DNA of 17,708 nucleotides from Chrysochromulina parva (taxonomy: Eukaryota; Haptophyta; Prymnesiales; Chrysochromulinaceae): positions 1 to 17,708 of the forward strand of contig PJAB01001060.1 of the NCBI GenBank assembly GCA_002887195.1. Direction: 5' to 3'. The position numbers and the translations under genes were made by a program. Position 1 is the stretch's first letter; every line of letters starts with the position of its first letter. The notes beneath the pieces are model-generated. The model was not told where the DNA came from and did no database searches. It saw only the letters and a list, made by a program, of their open reading frames with translations. Positions 1 to 7,405 of the stretch are shown piece by piece.

Positions 1-157
1 GCACGGTACCCCATATGCCCAATACCCCTTCCCCCTGGTTGGGCCCCTGTGGTAGCTCTGCCAACAGTCTCATCACACGTTGAGTTCACGGCCGCTTAAC
101 TGTTGGGGTCAAGCGGCAGACTTTTCCGAGTTTCGGTCGCACACGTCCACATCAACA

Positions 158-2536
158 ATGCCGGCCACCCCGGTCAGGGCGATCAAGATCACCCCGGGCA
201 AGCCGCAGCCCCCCGGCACGCGAATCGCCTTCCCAAGCAACCCGGCACCGACTCACTCTGATCCTGCGCCTCCGCCTACGCCGCCTCCCAAGCCTTCGCC
301 TGCCCCTTCGCCTGCACCTCCGCCGCCGCCTCCGAAGCCTCCGGCTGTCGAGGTCTCTCCGGCCGCTCACACGTACCCAGCACCCACAACTCCGCGCTCG
401 CAGCCGCTGGCTTCGCCGCGGCCGCACTCGGCGAAAGCCAGCCTCGAGGATACTCGCTCGCGCTGGGGAGCGGGCCCGTTCAAGCCGTCGCACTGCCATC
501 TGCGTGCGCTCTTCGGACTCCAACAAACCGAGGCCGATGTTACGAGTGTGCTGCGCAAGCTCGACCCTGAGTTTCCGGACGCCAACGCGCTTTCGGGCTC
601 GCAGGAACGTGCGATCCTCGCTGGCATAAAGGTGCTCATCGATGCGGCGGAAGCTGCGTACAACAACGCGCACAAGAATAAGCGGCAGCTCTACAGCACC
701 ACGTGGCGCTCGGTCGGTTCGGAGCGCCCGAAGCGCGGCAACGAGATCAACCAGAAGGAGTTTGCCGAGGCGCTCGCGAAACGCGCAACCGGCAACGGCC
801 GTGAGCTGCAGCCGCGCGAGACGGTAGAGCTTGGCCACGACAAGCTGACCGAGCTCGGCGTGAAGGAGGTCGACTTGCGGCCAGGTAACTTTGTGCACCT
901 CGCCGTCGGCAGCGGCGAGTACTACACCCTCTTAGAAGAAGTTGGAGCTCCCGAAAAGTATTCGGGTGCGACGATGCAGCATAACGACCCCAGGCTGTTG
1001 CTCGCCAATCAGCTTGAAGCGACCGCACAGGTGGCCAAGCAGTGCCTGGGCGGTCTGCGCATGCATGAGGGGATTCTTCTACGCCACGGAGACGAGCTCT
1101 ACGCCCGGCTGGCGGCTCTGCAGGCCATGCATTTAATCATCGAGAGCGCATCTGACCCAGGCAAGACGCTCACCAAGGGCGCGCCGCCGCCCGTGTACGG
1201 TTTGTCATGGATCGAGGTGCCCGCGCCGCCATCCGAGGGACGCGAAATCTTCTCATCGGTCCTCTCGGCTGCCCTGCAGCGTCAGACCACCTTCACGCCT
1301 GAGGAGCTTGCTGGCTTCAGGCTGCTGGAGGCACCATCCACGGACAGCTTCATAAAGGTGGCCGCAGCGGGCAATAACGGCCGCCCTCGGTACATGAAGA
1401 CGGTCGCTGTCGAAGCTCGTGCCGCCGGCGTCGCGCCAGGGACTCCGAGAGACCATGCCAACAAGCCTTGGCTTACGCCACGCGCCAAGTTCTCGGGCCC
1501 CGCCGTCAATCCTGACGCTGATGTGACGCCGGCTTCGACCCACTTGTCGTCGGCCGGGCTGAAGGGCACCGTGGCTGCAGTCAGCGCCGCTCAGCGCTGG
1601 GCAAATGTCCGCAACGTAGTGACTGCGGTCTCCGCGTTCTCGGGGCCCGCCTCGCCATCGAAGAGCTTCAAGCCGCAGTTTTCGGCCAAAATGGCGGTGG
1701 CAGCCTCTGCGCCGTCGCCATGGTCACCGCATGATGACGACGCGCTCCTTGAGCTGATACAAATGCACGGCCTGTATCGATGGGCGGTGGTGGCCGAGGC
1801 TCTCACGGCGCGGAACGGGCATTCGCACTCGATGCCTCGTACATCCCACACGTGCCAGCAACGCTGGGAGACCTTACTCAACGTCTGTCTCTCCGTTGGG
1901 GCGGCGCCAGCACTGCGCAAGACCTCGGATATACTCCTTTCCTGCCGCAAGGGCATGCGCAATGCCGAGCAGATCATGAACGAGGCGGCGGGCGTGCTCA
2001 TGCGTGCCCGATCGGAGCTGCAGCTCGCAAATGCACGCTCGATCCGTCTGAGAACAGAAGCCGCCGAGTTACGCGCAGAGGCGCAGGGACAAGCGGGGGA
2101 TCTCAATTCTCCGGCCTGGGCGATGGTCAGCGGTGCCGAGACGAAAGCGGCGGGGATTGCGGGGGAGCGGGCGAGGCTCGCGCTCATGCTCCAGACGGTC
2201 GGGCCTGGAATGGTGATGGAGAGGTTGGTGAACCAGGAAGATCGACTGCTGAAGCAGATCGACTTCCAGCCTCTCTCTGAGGAGCTGAGGCTCAACATAC
2301 TGAGCATCGAGACGGGGACGCTGTCTGGAAGCGAGGGCGGGAAGCCGCGGCACTTCCTGCGCGTGCGCGACTCGAGCACGGGCGAGATTGCGCTCGAGTG
2401 GAATGAGCCGAGCAACAGGCGCAATTGCGAATCGGGAGGCGACACGCGCATGGGAGGCGGACTCGATTCGTTCACAAAGAAGCTGCACGGGCCGCAGCGC
2501 GGTGCGCCACGCAGCGGAGCCAGCACGCCTCGCTGA
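158..2536 (+). CDS. Myb/SANT-domain protein of unknown family
   Basis: Intronless frame of 792 codons. I start it at the ATG at 158 (A at -3); the frame is open further upstream to 80 but only with a TTG. Residues about 28-95 are a proline/alanine-rich, probably disordered tract. A mixed alpha/beta region (about 100-350) that I do not recognise follows. Residues 520-575 look like one Myb/SANT repeat with tryptophans at 522, 542 and 570. The spacing between the first two is normal (19 residues), but 27 residues separate the second and third, so about 8 extra residues (GHSHSMP region) sit before the HTCQQRW recognition helix. A charged, coiled-coil-like helix (about 605-665) follows. A nuclear DNA- or chromatin-binding role is inferred from the Myb repeat alone. 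No close relative is recognised and no transposase motif is visible. Confidence 0.8.
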   Translation: MPATPVRAIKITPGKPQPPGTRIAFPSNPAPTHSDPAPPPTPPPKPSPAPSPAPPPPPPKPPAVEVSPAAHTYPAPTTPRSQPLASPRPHSAKASLEDTRSRWGAGPFKPSHCHLRALFGLQQTEADVTSVLRKLDPEFPDANALSGSQERAILAGIKVLIDAAEAAYNNAHKNKRQLYSTTWRSVGSERPKRGNEINQKEFAEALAKRATGNGRELQPRETVELGHDKLTELGVKEVDLRPGNFVHLAVGSGEYYTLLEEVGAPEKYSGATMQHNDPRLLLANQLEATAQVAKQCLGGLRMHEGILLRHGDELYARLAALQAMHLIIESASDPGKTLTKGAPPPVYGLSWIEVPAPPSEGREIFSSVLSAALQRQTTFTPEELAGFRLLEAPSTDSFIKVAAAGNNGRPRYMKTVAVEARAAGVAPGTPRDHANKPWLTPRAKFSGPAVNPDADVTPASTHLSSAGLKGTVAAVSAAQRWANVRNVVTAVSAFSGPASPSKSFKPQFSAKMAVAASAPSPWSPHDDDALLELIQMHGLYRWAVVAEALTARNGHSHSMPRTSHTCQQRWETLLNVCLSVGAAPALRKTSDILLSCRKGMRNAEQIMNEAAGVLMRARSELQLANARSIRLRTEAAELRAEAQGQAGDLNSPAWAMVSGAETKAAGIAGERARLALMLQTVGPGMVMERLVNQEDRLLKQIDFQPLSEELRLNILSIETGTLSGSEGGKPRHFLRVRDSSTGEIALEWNEPSNRRNCESGGDTRMGGGLDSFTKKLHGPQRGAPRSGASTPR

Positions 2537-2825
2537 GTCTCGATGGCATTCCGTGACCCTCGCACCTAGAGCCGTTTAGTGAAAAGTACGGCGCGGGTAA
2601 AACCTGATTACACCAGGCGTGTTTCTCTGGGAACGCTATTGCTGCTGCGTTGCTAGTATTCTATGACAGGACTTATTAGGTCGTAGGACGGTGATGTCAA
2701 GCTGTTCGTGTCGTCCGGTCCGCGAATCGGCGGACGGCGGAAAGCCAAAGAAATTGGATTCCGTCGCCAGCGAGCGGCGTCCCAGTTCGGTCGGCGCGAG
2801 CCCAAGCGAAGCGGGAGCGCCGCCG

Positions 2826-5514
2826 TCACGAGGGCGAGCTCTCGAGCAGCGTGCCCAGCCCGAGAGCCCGGCCGTCGATGAGCGCCCATGCCTGCTTGGA
2901 TGGGCCTCCTTCTAGTTGTGGGAACGGCGCGGCAGTGCGCACCCACCCATCACGTACCGCATCCACCTCGATGATGGAGCCTGCCTGCACAACGTTGTGC
3001 ACAGCTGCGTCTGTCGCCGGTGCGGCGCGCAGGAAGACAAAAGGCTGGTGCACCACCTGATGAGGGAGGCAATCAGCGTGCAATCAGTGAAGCTGCGACT
3101 GGCGCCGTCATGGGCACCATGGAAGACGAAGGGCTTGTGCACCACCCTGTAGATTGCCCTGCTTGCGAGCACATGCATGGCGCCGTCATGGGCACCATCG
3201 TCGGCTGCGGGGTCGTGTCCGTGCGCCCGGCCGATAGCGCCGTGTTGGGCACCGCCGGCCGCCTCGTCGTCCGTTACGGTCAACTCGCCAGTGATCGCGC
3301 CCTTCGCATGCATCGGCTGCTGAATGTCTGCGAACCCAATCGATCGCACCCGAACGCCCCGCCGGGCCGCTTCCTCGGCCGCCGAGCACCAGCGCAGCGC
3401 TCCGTGGCCGTCGTCGTGGCCGTCGTCGTGGCAGTCGGAGGGTCGCGCCGGCATTGGCGGTCGCCTGCCCGCGACGGCGCTCAGCTCGCGCTCCAGCCCT
3501 CCCTCCCGCCCGCCCGCGAAGGCGAGGAAGGCGTCGCGGCTGGCGAGCGACTCCCGCCGTAAGGTCGCCTCGTCCTCGAGTAACGGTCGTAGCAACGCCT
3601 CAAAAGGAAGGACCTCCTCCACTGTCGCCTCTTCAAGGGTGGCGACGGCCACCGCCGCCGCGCGCTCCGCATTCGACGGGAGAGATGGGTGGGCGCCTAA
3701 ACGCTGCTCGAGCTGCGCGTTGCTCACGCCATGGTGCAGCGTGCCGCGCGCGTGGTCATAGGAGAGTGCCGCATGCGCGAGGAGGCGGGGGTTCGTGTTC
3801 GCCTCGGCGAGTCCGAAGACATCTGACGAAACACACGGGATGGCGCGACTGCATGCCTCCATCACGATCAGAGGGCAGCACTCCTGCCAGAGGGACGGCA
3901 CGAGACAGCGCCTGATGAGTGAGGCCATCAGTGGTGCCATCAGAGGCCATCAGAGGTCATCAGTGGTACTCACCTGCCAGAGGGACGGCGCGAGGAGCAC
4001 CCGGGTCTGCCGGAAGATGACGTCCACGTCGGGATGCGCCGGCAGGATGGTGATGTTGGGCAGTCGCTTGAGCTGTGCGAGGGTCTGGGCGCCCGTCCAT
4101 TGCGTCGTCACCGCCGCAAACGGCACGTGCGGCAGGCGCTGAGCGAGCGTCATCAAGACAGCGAGACCCTTTTCCGGCGCTGGGCTCACCAGCGTCACAT
4201 ACCGATGGGACGGCTCCCATGGCCTCATCGCAGGCGGGAGCGAGCGAGAGACGCCCGTCGCCGCGCCCGACACGGCGCTTGCAGGCGGGAGCGAGCGAGA
4301 GACGCCCGTCGCCGCGCCCGACACGGCGCCGGTGGTCTGCGAGCCCGCCGTCGTGGGCACATGGAAATAGCGGTAGTCCGCAGCGTATAAGGTGCGTACC
4401 TGGAACCCCGTTGTAGTGAGCACTTGCATGCAAGGCTTTCATCCACGGCAATCAACGGCAATCAACGTACCTGGAGCCCCGAGAGCGTTGTGGTGAGCGC
4501 ACTTGCATGCAAGGCAGGTCATCAACGGCAATCAACGTACCTGGAGCCCTGGCGGTCCCCAGCGCTGCAGGTACTCACAGTGATGCATGCACGGGCTGAG
4601 AAGCCCATCGAGGCGCTGCAGCAGGGCCACGTGGCCGTCGCGCACCTGCATGCAAGGCAACCAGTCGCAATCAATCGCAATCAATCGCAATCAGTCGCAA
4701 TCCGTCGCAATCCGTCGCAATCCGTCGCAATCCGTCCCAATCCGTCGCAATCCGTCGCAATCTGTCCCAATCCGTCGCAATCCGTCGCAATCCGTCCCAA
4801 TCCGGCGTGGCCACAGGGCCAGTGGCCGCTGCGCACCGGGAAGCGCCGAAAGGGCCCGAATGGTGGCAGGTAGTAGTTGTGCGGCGTGGCATAGTGCGCC
4901 GTTGCACGCAGCTCGAGCGCAAACGCCAGGATCGCTTGCTCAATGGAGAGCGCCATCACGACGTCGTAGTGCCGGTGCTTGAGCGCAGTGAGGAGAGCGG
5001 GTGCACGCCCAACGAGCACGCACTGATTGTGCTCCCAGGGCAGCTCACCGAGTTGCCCGTGCTCAAGCTTGTACACGAGAGCCTCGGGCACAGGCGTCTG
5101 CACGAGCGCGATCACGTCGAGGCCGCCGCCGCCGTCAGGCGTGCCGCAGATGCGCCCTGCCTCACGAAGCATGGCGAGGCTGGCCAGAGTGGCGCCGCCA
5201 AAGGACCCGCCCGTAAAGTAGCCTGTGTGGCACACAAATGCGCATCTAGGTGCGGAGCTGCGTGCTGGTGCGGTCGCGGGCGACCCAGAGCCAGATGACT
5301 CGCACTCTTCCGCCGCAGCCTTCTGCAGTGCATTAATCGCCTTCATGCGCTGGCCCAGCTTGCTGAAACCGAGATCGCGAAGCTTCGCGTCGAGCGCCGG
5401 CCGACCTTGCTCAGCCAGGATGCGGCAAAGCACGGCGCGTCGTGCCAGCAGATCAGCGTCTGATGGCGGAGGCGGAGGCGGCAGAGCAGCGTCCATCTGC
5501 TGCCGACTGTGCAT
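2826..5514 (-). CDS. GT-B (GT4-like) glycosyltransferase with C-terminal SH3b-like domain, five exons
   Basis: Exons in reading order: 5514-4837, 4645-4541, 4399-3974, 3883-3146 and 3056-2826, all junctions phase 0, giving about 725 aa. Introns 1 and 4 are not multiples of three and join exons lying in different frames; intron 3 contains an in-frame stop. Residues 20-66 end in a SAM-like motif (LGFSKLGQRMKAINAL). A Rossmann-type N-terminal half starts near 90 with a glycine-rich loop (GYFTGGSFGG). The C-terminal half has SPAPEKGL (333-340), typical of GT4 sugar-nucleotide enzymes, and an EX7E motif (E404, E412) that begins exactly at the exon 3/4 junction, followed by PCVSSDVFGLAEAN. Exon 5 encodes an SH3b-like domain starting YRVVHQPFVF and ending in GLGTLLE. 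It probably transfers a sugar from a nucleotide donor; the acceptor is unknown. No signal peptide is seen with this start. The first-exon frame is open upstream to 5910, but that part overlaps the neighbouring ATCase gene. Confidence 0.8.
3057..3145 (-). other. Intron 4 of the glycosyltransferase gene, introner-like
   Basis: 89 nt, donor GTGGTG at 3145, acceptor CATCAG at 3057, phase 0. The first 25 nt copy the first 25 nt of exon 5 with three mismatches, so the donor lies in duplicated exon sequence. Next comes a 21-bp exact copy (3100-3120) of an exon 4 segment at 3178-3198, then GATTGC-containing sequence ending CTCATCAG. The length is not a multiple of three; removal joins AIYR to VVHQPFVF and restores the SH3b-like domain. 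Confidence 0.85.
3884..3973 (-). other. Intron 3 of the glycosyltransferase gene, introner-like
   Basis: 90 nt, donor GTGAGT at 3973, acceptor TGGCAG at 3884, phase 0, with an in-frame stop. The last 19 nt (CGTGCCGTCCCTCTGGCAG) copy the last 19 nt of exon 3 with one mismatch, so the acceptor lies in duplicated exon sequence. The body has CTGATG-type repeats and the module CTGATGGCCTCACTCATCAG, which matches the tail of intron 4 (CTGATTGCCTCCCTCATCAG) at 18 of 20 positions. Confidence 0.87.
4230..4331 (-). repeat. 51-bp in-frame tandem duplication inside exon 3
   Basis: Two copies (4230-4280 and 4281-4331) differ only at the last bases. They duplicate 17 residues (AVSGAATGVSRSLPPA + S/M, about residues 286-302 and 303-319) in a linker just before the SPAPEKGL motif. 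Because the period is a multiple of three, the frame is kept. Confidence 0.93.
4400..4540 (-). other. Intron 2 of the glycosyltransferase gene, two tandem introner units
   Basis: 141 nt, donor GTACGT at 4540, acceptor TTCCAG at 4400, phase 0. It consists of two related units, 4540-4471 (70 nt) and 4470-4400 (71 nt). Each starts GTACGTTGATTGCCGTTGAT, contains the palindrome CTTGCATGCAAG followed by GCTCACYACAACG, and ends in GGGG(C/T)TCCAG, a copy of the end of exon 2 (GGGCTCCAG). The internal CTCCAG|GTACGT junction at 4471/4470 is itself a perfect AG|GT site. Removal joins WGPPGLQ to VRTLYAADYRYF. Confidence 0.82.
4646..4836 (-). other. Intron 1 of the glycosyltransferase gene, introner-like with 10-bp satellite
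   Basis: 191 nt, donor GTGCGC at 4836, acceptor GCATGCAG at 4646, phase 0. Its first ~25 nt (GTGCGCAGCGGCCAC...) are an imperfect copy of the first bases of exon 2 (GTGCGCGACGGCCAC...), so the donor lies in duplicated exon sequence. The middle (4661-4800) is 14 units of a 10-bp repeat, read on this strand as GATTGCGACG with variants. The 3' end is TTGCCTTGCATGCAG. Length not divisible by three; splicing joins FRRFP to VRDGHV. Confidence 0.82.
4661..4800 (-). repeat. 10-bp tandem repeat array, 14 units
   Basis: Read on the plus strand the unit is TCCGTCGCAA, with variants TCAATCGCAA and TCCGTCCCAA. Fourteen units lie in strict 10-bp register, inside intron 1 of the glycosyltransferase gene. 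A sister array of the same unit and number is at 12208-12347. Confidence 0.95.
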
Positions 5515-5737
5515 CGTCCGTATGTACGCCGGGCCGGTGTCTTGGGTGTCGAATTCTAAACAGTGGCTGTGAAGTCCAGATCGAGCGAAGGCGGCGCGGC
5601 GCCGCCCGCCGCCGCGCGCGATTTCACCAATTGAATACCTCCTCAAGAACGTGTTGTTGAGCACTGACCTTAGTGAGAATATACTGGTCCATTTTTGCGC
5701 TATGAACAGAGTGTGAACAGTGAACGACTTCGCGCCT
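5515..5737. promoter_or_regulatory. Shared upstream region of divergent glycosyltransferase and ATCase genes
   Basis: The 223 bp between the two chosen ATGs must hold both promoters. Visible candidates are a CCAAT motif at 5627-5631, about 107 bp before the ATCase ATG, an AT-richer stretch around 5670-5700 (GAATATACTGG), and a GC-only stretch near 5590-5620. No clear TATA box. A short upstream ATG at 5702 reads four codons to a stop before the ATCase start. Motif roles are inference. Confidence 0.4.
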
Positions 5738-6736
5738 ATGTCCAAGAAGCAAATGACGTCGCCGCTCTGGACGGGCAAGCACGTGCTCTCATGCGACCAG
5801 TTTGATGAGGCCATGCTGCACGTGCTCTTCGAGACGGCCTCCGCCATGAAGGCGATGGTCGCGACCAAGAGGAAGAGCGCCATCCTCACAGGCCGCGTGC
5901 TCGCCAACATCTTCTATGAGCCGTCGACGCGCACGATGTGCTCCTTCGACGCGGCGATGAAGCGGCTGGGAGGTGACGTGATCAGCGTGAGTGAGAGCTC
6001 ATCCTCCGCCAAGAAGGGCGAGACGATCGAAGACACGGTGCGATGCCTCGAGTGCTACTGCGACATCCTCGTCCTGCGTCACCCGGTCAAGGGCACTGCC
6101 GCGCAGGCGGCTTCCGCGATGAAGAAGCCTTTGATCAACGCCGGCGATGGCGTCGGCGAGCACCCGACGCAGGCGCTCCTCGACCTCTTCACGGTCGTCT
6201 CGGCGCACCCTCGCGCCAAATCAACCGCGGAAGGGCTACAGCTCGACTCCCTGACGCTGACGCTGCTCGGCGACCTGAAGCACGGTCGCACGGTGCACTC
6301 GATCGCGCGGCTGGTGACCAAGCTCTCGCGCCCGCCCACCCTCCACCTCGTCTCGCCCGCGCTCCTCTCGATGCCCGCCGAGATCTGCGACGAGCTGGCC
6401 AGGGCCAACGTGCCGATGCAGGCGAGCGACGACTTTGCCGCCGCACTGCCCGCGGCGGACGTGCTGTACGTGACGCGTGTCCAAAAGGAGCGCTTCGCCA
6501 CGGAGGCCGAGTACGCTGCCGTCGCGGGCAGCTACGTCGTCAACGCTGCCGCGCTCGCCGCCGGACCCGCCAAGCCGGATATGTTGATCATGCACCCGCT
6601 GCCCCGCGTGGACGAAATCTCCACTGACGTGGATGCGGACCCGCGCGCGACCTACTTTATTGAGATGGAGAATGGCATGTACGTCCGCATGGCGCTGCTC
6701 GCGCTCGTACTCGGAGCCGATCTCTCGGCGCTGTAG
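5738..6736 (+). CDS. pyrB: Aspartate carbamoyltransferase (ATCase catalytic chain)
   Basis: Transfers the carbamoyl group of carbamoyl phosphate to L-aspartate, the committed step of pyrimidine synthesis. I start it at the ATG at 5738, giving 332 aa, close to the usual catalytic chain length (about 310). Family motifs are intact: STRT carbamoyl-phosphate loop (63-66), active-site loop KKGET (lysines about 92-93), HPTQALLDL (142-150), GDLKHGRTVHS (178-188), TRVQKER (246-252) and HPLPRVDEI (286-294). Wording such as INAGDGVGEHPTQ and ENGMYVRMALLA is closer to the ATCase domain of animal/fungal CAD proteins than to plant plastid or typical bacterial PyrB (from memory of the families). No carbamoyl-phosphate synthetase or dihydroorotase is fused or adjacent, and no plastid-targeting leader is visible. 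The final codons and stop lie in the first unit of a downstream minisatellite. Confidence 0.97.
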   Translation: MSKKQMTSPLWTGKHVLSCDQFDEAMLHVLFETASAMKAMVATKRKSAILTGRVLANIFYEPSTRTMCSFDAAMKRLGGDVISVSESSSSAKKGETIEDTVRCLECYCDILVLRHPVKGTAAQAASAMKKPLINAGDGVGEHPTQALLDLFTVVSAHPRAKSTAEGLQLDSLTLTLLGDLKHGRTVHSIARLVTKLSRPPTLHLVSPALLSMPAEICDELARANVPMQASDDFAAALPAADVLYVTRVQKERFATEAEYAAVAGSYVVNAAALAAGPAKPDMLIMHPLPRVDEISTDVDADPRATYFIEMENGMYVRMALLALVLGADLSAL

Positions 6737-6879
6737 GCAGATGGCGCGCCGTAGCGAGCGCTGTAGGCAGGCGCCGCGCCGTAGCTAGCGCCGTCGGGAG
6801 GATGGCGCGCCGTAGCGAGCGCCGTCGGGAGGATGGCGCGCCGTAGCGAGCGCCGTCGGGAGGATGGCGCGCGCGTTGA
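6730..6879 (+). repeat. 30/31-bp minisatellite, five units, starting at the ATCase stop codon
   Basis: Units begin at 6730, 6760, 6790, 6821 and 6852, with the consensus core ATGGCGCGCCGTAGCGAGCG. The first two units are 30 bp and start GCTGTAGGCAG; the later ones are 31 bp and start GCCGTCGGGAG. The first unit contains the last codon (CTG) and the TAG stop of the ATCase gene, so the array appears to have grown from the gene's 3' end. Confidence 0.93.
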
Positions 6880-7405
6880 GCGCTGGCAAGGGGTACCCTG
6901 GTGTGGGAAAGAGCTGTGCGCTGGCAAGGGGTACCCTGGTGTGGGAAAGAGCTCTCGCCCCCTCCCCTGTCTGAGAGCGGACGAGCGGCTGCGCAGTGCG
7001 CTGGCAATGGGTAGCCTGTTGTTCCCGCAGGCGGGAAGTCTATTCCTCCACCTCCACCACCTCCCTCGTCCTGATTCTCGACTTTCAGACGAGGAGAGCG
7101 GAGCAGCTGCTGTGGTACATTGTATGGCCTGCATGGGCCTGTGCGCTGTGGTTGGCTGGTGCGCAATTGCTGGTGCGGCGGACCACGGGGCCGGGCTGAA
7201 CGCTCGTGAAGGGTGAAAAGGGGCCTGCATGTCGGTTGGGATGTTATAATTTGATAATTTGGCACCATGGTTGTGTATTGCGTCTGCTCCCTCATCGTAT
7301 AGGTATTCGCCCCTTGGACTTAATTCGCCCCGTCGAATTCGAAGTCTATTTCTGGGAGCTCGTGAGCTCATCTGATGCACGAAAGCGGTCACTTGCTACC
7401 GAACA
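6737..7405. other. Intergenic region between ATCase and the RING-CH/TPR gene
   Basis: 669 bp without a convincing gene. The first ~280 bp hold the two minisatellites. A short perfect inverted repeat, TTCCCGC-AG-GCGGGAA, lies at 7022-7037 and resembles paired E2F-type sites; its role is speculative. The last ~170 bp are AT-richer (for example TTATAATTTGATAATTTGG near 7244) and are the likely promoter of the gene at 7406. Confidence 0.5.
6880..7019 (+). repeat. 38-bp tandem repeat, two full units plus a degenerate third
   Basis: The unit starting GCGCTGGCAAGGGGTACCCT occurs at 6880 and 6918. A diverged partial copy (GCGCTGGCAATGGGTAGCCT) lies at 6998. It follows directly on the 31-bp minisatellite and lies between the ATCase and TPR genes. 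Confidence 0.9.

Noticed and set aside
1..157. Upstream coding start at 80 for the first gene
   Set aside because: It would need a TTG start; the ATG at 158 is in frame with a good context.
1591..2565. Long minus-strand frame (324 codons) opposite the Myb/SANT gene
   Set aside because: Serine/arginine-rich antisense reading without domains; long open antisense frames are expected in GC-rich coding DNA.
4208..4340. 51-bp duplication in exon 3 read as another introner-derived intron
   Set aside because: A possible GTGTCG...CTGCAAG pair exists, but its removal (47 nt) breaks the frame, while both copies are in frame; an exonic minisatellite is simpler.
5515..5910. N-terminal extension of the glycosyltransferase to 5910
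   Set aside because: The extension overlaps the conserved ATCase coding region on the other strand; the ATG at 5514 gives a sensible start with A at -3.
6652..7392. Minus-strand frame across the ATCase 3' end and the minisatellites
   Set aside because: Its repetitive Ala/Tyr/Arg sequence is only the reverse reading of the minisatellite; no domain or conserved start.
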